From Ruminococcaceae bacterium UBA5396 (GTDB taxonomy: Bacteria; Bacillota; Clostridia; Oscillospirales; Acutalibacteraceae), in the NCBI GenBank assembly GCA_002410715.1, contig DHOG01000194.1:1-8514 (forward strand): DNA of 8,514 nucleotides, given 5' to 3'. Numbering within the stretch: the stretch's first letter is position 1; each line of letters begins with the position of its first letter. Shown here in pieces: positions 5,900 through 8,514 of this stretch. A program made the position numbers and the translations under genes. Below the pieces are notes generated by a model, which did no database searches, was not told where the DNA came from, and saw only the letters and a list, made by a program, of their open reading frames with translations.

Positions 5900-5930
5900 A
5901 TTTGTGTGATTTTTGGCAAGAGTTTTTTCT
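5889..5930 (+). terminator. Weak terminator candidate after the DUF6076-like gene
   Basis: TTGCAAAA (5889-5896) can pair with TTTTGGCAA (about 5911-5919) with one bulged base, followed by a T-rich run (5923-5928). The stem is AT-rich and has a long loop, and it overlaps the stop codon. Confidence 0.25.
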
Positions 5931-5969
5931 TTGTTTACAGCGGATCAGTTTTTGATCGCGGAATATAAT

Positions 5970-5991
5970 AAAAAAGTTTTCTTCAGGAAAA
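5970..5991 (-). terminator. Weak terminator candidate after the toroid-protein gene
   Basis: On the minus strand TTTTC/GAAAA (5-base loop) is followed, one or two bases on, by six T (5975-5970). The stem is short and AT-rich, so read-through into the antisense strand of the neighbouring gene is likely; the strong hairpin at 4764-4800 would then end that RNA. Confidence 0.3.
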
Positions 5992-6000
5992 TAGTTAGCA

Positions 6001-6876
6001 CTAAATAATATCCTTCTCCTTTTCTGCCAGTAACGCATAGAATGTTACCCATTTGCTGGGCTTGCCAACTCGCTCTTTCGGCAGATATGATTTTGTCAGC
6101 GTTCCATTCAGTAAAAATTTTCCAACCGAAGTCTTTTTGCTATTCAGAATATCCCACGCTTTCTGCAAGCGTGGATCGTTACCGTAACCCAATGCGCAGA
6201 AAGATTCCACGATGTTTTGCAGACCTACGCGCATAACCTCAAACGGATAAAACGTGTCAATAGTTCGCCAGCCCTCGCGGGCGTTCAAAATCAAGGTGTT
6301 CGGATTATCCGTCCTGTAAAACAGATTGTGACTCCAAAAATATTCAAGCAGAGCTTCTTCTATATCAGTTTTGACGCCTTGCTTCCTGCACTCGGCGCAG
6401 AACATCAAGGCGTACATATTGGCCTTCACGCAGCTTTTCGGGATACGATTCATTTTATCTGCACGGTGTAAGCAGAGGAAGCCGCCGTCCGGCAACTGCT
6501 TGTCGGTTGAATTGCGGATAATATCAGCAACACCGGGTTCATCGGCAAGCCCCAAACGAACCAATGCCCGCAGGCGCATATAATCGCCGCAACTATGTTC
6601 AAACTGATATGTGGTTCCAAAGTGGATTGCTTTTTCTTTATCCAGCGGAATATCCTCAAAGGTCAATCCGCATTCGGCAAAGGTATTCAGGTAATAGACA
6701 GACCATAATCCCTCGCGTTCTGTCCAATCGGCAGGCAAAAAATCATTGACCCATTCGATGACCGGCGATTTATCCGCCGCTTCGCCAAGCAGTTCGGTCT
6801 GTGTGCGGTATTTAACAGCGGAGTTATCGTCCTCTAAAAGCCATTGTATAACATCACTATTTACTATTACCACCAC
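6001..6876 (-). CDS. Alpha/alpha-toroid (terpenoid cyclase/prenyltransferase-like) protein
   Basis: This protein of about 291 residues is of unknown function. The pattern is that of alpha-alpha toroid proteins: an opening IQWLLEDDNSAVKYRTQTELLG, a QLPDGGF motif (about 127-133; compare the QxxDGGW/F repeats of squalene cyclases and prenyltransferase beta subunits), and a closing GKPSKWVTFYALL. Relatives are often left uncharacterised, and no DxDD acid motif or terpene-substrate signature is visible, so I would not call it a terpene cyclase. The extreme start is uncertain: GTG codons at 6876 and 6873 both lie close to AAAGAG. It is the last gene of a four-gene operon and starts 3 nt after the previous stop, so it is translationally coupled to the cysteine-rich protein. 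It is probably cytoplasmic; no signal peptide is seen. Confidence 0.72.
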   Translation of the reverse strand: MVVIVNSDVIQWLLEDDNSAVKYRTQTELLGEAADKSPVIEWVNDFLPADWTEREGLWSVYYLNTFAECGLTFEDIPLDKEKAIHFGTTYQFEHSCGDYMRLRALVRLGLADEPGVADIIRNSTDKQLPDGGFLCLHRADKMNRIPKSCVKANMYALMFCAECRKQGVKTDIEEALLEYFWSHNLFYRTDNPNTLILNAREGWRTIDTFYPFEVMRVGLQNIVESFCALGYGNDPRLQKAWDILNSKKTSVGKFLLNGTLTKSYLPKERVGKPSKWVTFYALLAEKEKDII

Positions 6877-6879
6877 TCT

Positions 6880-7635
6880 TTATTTTAAATTCGCCCGCAA
6901 TATATCAAGCCGTTCCTTCATGCAATAAGGAATCACCAATTTCGTAACTTCGTGGGCGGTAATACCTAAATTACATTGTCCCGCATAATGACTGCCGTGA
7001 TAGACATCGCATGAATGATATTCTCCGCATTCTACGCAATTAGCGTATCCTTTCTCCTTGGAACAAGTATAGCTTCGGCAAAATTTATTGTTTCTTTTAT
7101 TGCAGCCCGAACAGCGGAAAACACCTATTTCATTAGCAGGAGGACGCTCTATATCAATACCCGGAACACATCCATGATAACATACCCAATTCATATAAAC
7201 GAAATTATCGCCTTCCGATAAATTGTTTTTATCGTATTCTTTACTTCCAAGGCACAAATCACACCGGTAACCGCAAGGAAAAACATTCGGGTCAGGATTA
7301 ACTGTGAGCTGTTCAAACGGACGATGCCAACCGATAGGCACGGTTTTCTTTAATGCCTCGAAAACATTGTCCAATAAGGCTTCGTCCGCGATTTGGAAAT
7401 CCTCATTTGCGATATGAATATAAAAAACGCCGTCGTCAAGCGTGGTAGAAATCAACTGTTCGCCGTCTGCGCTAAAAACAAGTGAAGATTTTCCGTCCCA
7501 AATTTCATCCGCCATATAGAAAAAGCGGATATGTCCAAGCAATTTAGAAAAAGCTGAGAATGAGCCTTTTAACAACGGTTCCAATTCTGTCGGCGGCGTT
7601 AAAATTCTTCCGTCGTCTGCTGTAAAATGCTTCAT
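6880..7635 (-). CDS. DUF3788/DUF3795-like two-part cysteine-rich protein
   Basis: This 251-residue protein has two parts. Residues about 20-115 (LLKGSFSAFSKLL, FYMADEIWDGKSSLVF, DDGVFYIHI, LLDNVFEALKKT) resemble DUF3788. From residue 118 on it is cysteine-rich: FPCGYRCDLCLG, VCYHGC, FRCSGC, FCRSYTC, NCVECG, SCD and others, fourteen cysteines in all, resembling DUF3795 and likely binding zinc or an iron-sulfur cluster. The metal and role are unknown. An upstream ATG at 7683 exists, but the ATG at 7635 has GGAG eight bases before it and overlaps the stop of the glycosylase-like gene as ATGA, so I chose it. The fused layout and its place between a glycosylase-like and a toroid protein suggest one pathway. 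Family names are from memory of sequence patterns and less certain than the two-part layout. Confidence 0.78.
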   Translation of the reverse strand: MKHFTADDGRILTPPTELEPLLKGSFSAFSKLLGHIRFFYMADEIWDGKSSLVFSADGEQLISTTLDDGVFYIHIANEDFQIADEALLDNVFEALKKTVPIGWHRPFEQLTVNPDPNVFPCGYRCDLCLGSKEYDKNNLSEGDNFVYMNWVCYHGCVPGIDIERPPANEIGVFRCSGCNKRNNKFCRSYTCSKEKGYANCVECGEYHSCDVYHGSHYAGQCNLGITAHEVTKLVIPYCMKERLDILRANLK

Positions 7636-8243
7636 TTGATTATCTCCATCATGCGTCCGATATCTTCCGAAATCGTACCGCATTTGCCTTTTTCGATTAG
7701 AAGATTCTTCCCGGTCATAATATAAGTTGGAATCACGCGGACATTATCCCAATAATATTCGTTCATGCGGATACGGTAAGTTGAAACCGAAGGGATGAGG
7801 TTTTTCTTTGTTTTAGACTTGACAATCATATTGAACATCTTTTTCGCTACGTCACCCATCAGCATGATTACTTTGAGATTGGGAAACAGAGCGAGTTCAG
7901 CTTCCAATAACGGAAGTTGCGCCTTTATAATAGCGGGATTGGCGGTGTAACCTTCTTTCGGCGTTTTCAATGCAGCGGTGATATAAATACCCTTATCAAG
8001 AACGTCGCGCATATTTTTGACTTGTACGCCAGCGCCCTCGAATAAACCAAACGCGGTTCTCCTGTTTTCGGGGTCATGTGTATCGCTGTAAAACCAATCG
8101 TCAGGATTTTTCGGTACAACCTCGTTTATCATGATGACTTTGATGTTCGCCGGATTAAGCTCGCAATCAGGAAACTGCATCGCGTTTGGGTCGAGATTAT
8201 TTTTTACGGCTGCTTCGGATAAATAGCGTTTTGTATTCATCAT
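7632..8243 (-). CDS. Uracil-DNA-glycosylase-superfamily protein, divergent active site
   Basis: This 203-residue protein resembles the UDG fold. Strand-loop segments typical of the family are visible: KVIMINEVVPKNPDDWFY (about 35-52, position of the GEAPG/GQDPY loop), IYITAALKTP (about 86-95), NLKVIMLMGDVAKKMFN (about 122-138, the usual strand followed by a helix) and VIPTYIMTGKNLL (about 170-182, where active members have an HPSP-like motif). The His of that last motif is missing, as are the four cysteines of iron-sulfur family 4 enzymes (only two Cys occur). Base excision from DNA is therefore not assured; it may act on another base or be a sensor. The start ATG has GAGG seven bases upstream and overlaps the previous stop (ATGA). 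It probably forms one unit with the genes before and after. Confidence 0.75.
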   Translation of the reverse strand: MMNTKRYLSEAAVKNNLDPNAMQFPDCELNPANIKVIMINEVVPKNPDDWFYSDTHDPENRRTAFGLFEGAGVQVKNMRDVLDKGIYITAALKTPKEGYTANPAIIKAQLPLLEAELALFPNLKVIMLMGDVAKKMFNMIVKSKTKKNLIPSVSTYRIRMNEYYWDNVRVIPTYIMTGKNLLIEKGKCGTISEDIGRMMEIIK

Positions 8244-8514
8244 TTCGCCCGCCTCTTTAAATTTTTTTTATTTGTGTAGAACTCATCCAGCAGCGCCAGA
8301 TAATCCGGCAATTTTTCCAGATCAGGTTGCCAAAACTCAAATACCGCGCCATCGCATTTCTCATAAACATTGCCATCCATCGTATAGGTTTTTCTGTGTT
8401 TACAACTACCGTCATGTTCGTTGCCGCAATGACCGCAATTACCGTGAGTGCCTGTAAACACTCCTTTGACGTGGGGCGGCGAATTTTCTATGTAAGTACG
8501 GTGCTTATCTATAC
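8240..8514 (-). CDS. Cysteine-containing protein, 5' part outside the window
   Basis: Ninety C-terminal residues are visible. A GTG at 8461 could be taken as a start, but it has no properly spaced ribosome site (GGAG abuts it), and the frame stays open to the window edge, reading IDKHRTYIENSPPHVKG before it. The gene is therefore probably longer and cut by the window. Near 8440-8390 it has NCGHCGNEHDGSC and later EKC, a possible zinc site of the CxxC type, followed by VFEFWQPDLEKLPDYLALLDEFY and a basic end (NKKNLKRRAK). I do not recognise the family. Its stop overlaps the glycosylase-like start as ATGA, so it is the visible first member of the operon. Its promoter lies right of the window. 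Confidence 0.7.
   Translation of the reverse strand, partial: IDKHRTYIENSPPHVKGVFTGTHGNCGHCGNEHDGSCKHRKTYTMDGNVYEKCDGAVFEFWQPDLEKLPDYLALLDEFYTNKKNLKRRAK

Noticed and set aside
5943..5960. GATCA/TGATC inverted repeat in the convergent gap, as a bidirectional terminator or att core
   Set aside because: The stem is only five pairs with no T-run on either side, and no matching copy could be sought beyond the left end, so neither role is supported.
6042..6928. Several short plus-strand frames opposite the toroid-protein gene
   Set aside because: All lie antisense to a protein with clear family-like motifs; none has a start signal.
1..8514. CRISPR arrays, tRNA or rRNA genes
   Set aside because: No regularly spaced repeats and no tRNA-like cloverleaf or rRNA sequence were recognised in either strand.

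Overview
The window looks like an integrated, mobilizable genetic element (IME/ICE-type module) from a Firmicute of the Clostridia type, followed by a separate operon of poorly characterised genes. The host guess is an inference. It rests on strong AGGAGG-like ribosome sites, near-consensus sigma-A promoters, GTG/TTG starts, moderate to low GC, and the close resemblance of the integrase, MobL relaxase and HTH protein to element genes known from Lachnospiraceae and Oscillospiraceae.

Layout. Positions 1-4208 hold a minus-strand gene train, read right to left: a small excisionase-like HTH protein (4208-4005), an unrecognised 146-residue protein (3994-3554), a winged-HTH replication-initiator-like protein (3542-3102), a ribbon-helix-helix mobilisation accessory protein (2938-2531), a MobL/MobP-type relaxase (2527-1157) and a tyrosine recombinase (1072-5). 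The 160-bp gap 2942-3101, just ahead of the accessory gene, is packed with inverted repeats and is the best oriT candidate. The integrase reading frame ends before the catalytic tyrosine, so the copy appears broken. Positions 4209-4375 form a divergent control region in which two promoters interlock, with three copies of an ATTTTCTAA-type motif around them. On the plus strand follows a 507-residue DUF6076-like protein with a C-terminal four-cysteine zinc-finger-like motif (4376-5899). A clear intrinsic terminator for the opposite strand lies inside this gene. Positions 5900-6000 are a convergent intergenic gap with only weak terminator candidates.

Positions 6001-8514 hold a tightly packed minus-strand operon: a cysteine-containing protein running off the right edge, a divergent uracil-DNA-glycosylase-superfamily protein, a DUF3788/DUF3795-like cysteine-rich protein and an alpha/alpha-toroid (terpenoid-cyclase-like) protein. 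Two ATGA overlaps and a 3-nt gap suggest translational coupling.

How it fits together. The left part can supply excision/integration control, relaxosome formation (relaxase, RHH protein, oriT) and possibly replication, but no type IV secretion or coupling-protein gene is visible. It would therefore need a helper element to transfer. The four-gene operon on the right is the least explained part and the best candidate for an undescribed system. Whether it is element cargo or host chromosome cannot be decided here, because neither element end is identified.
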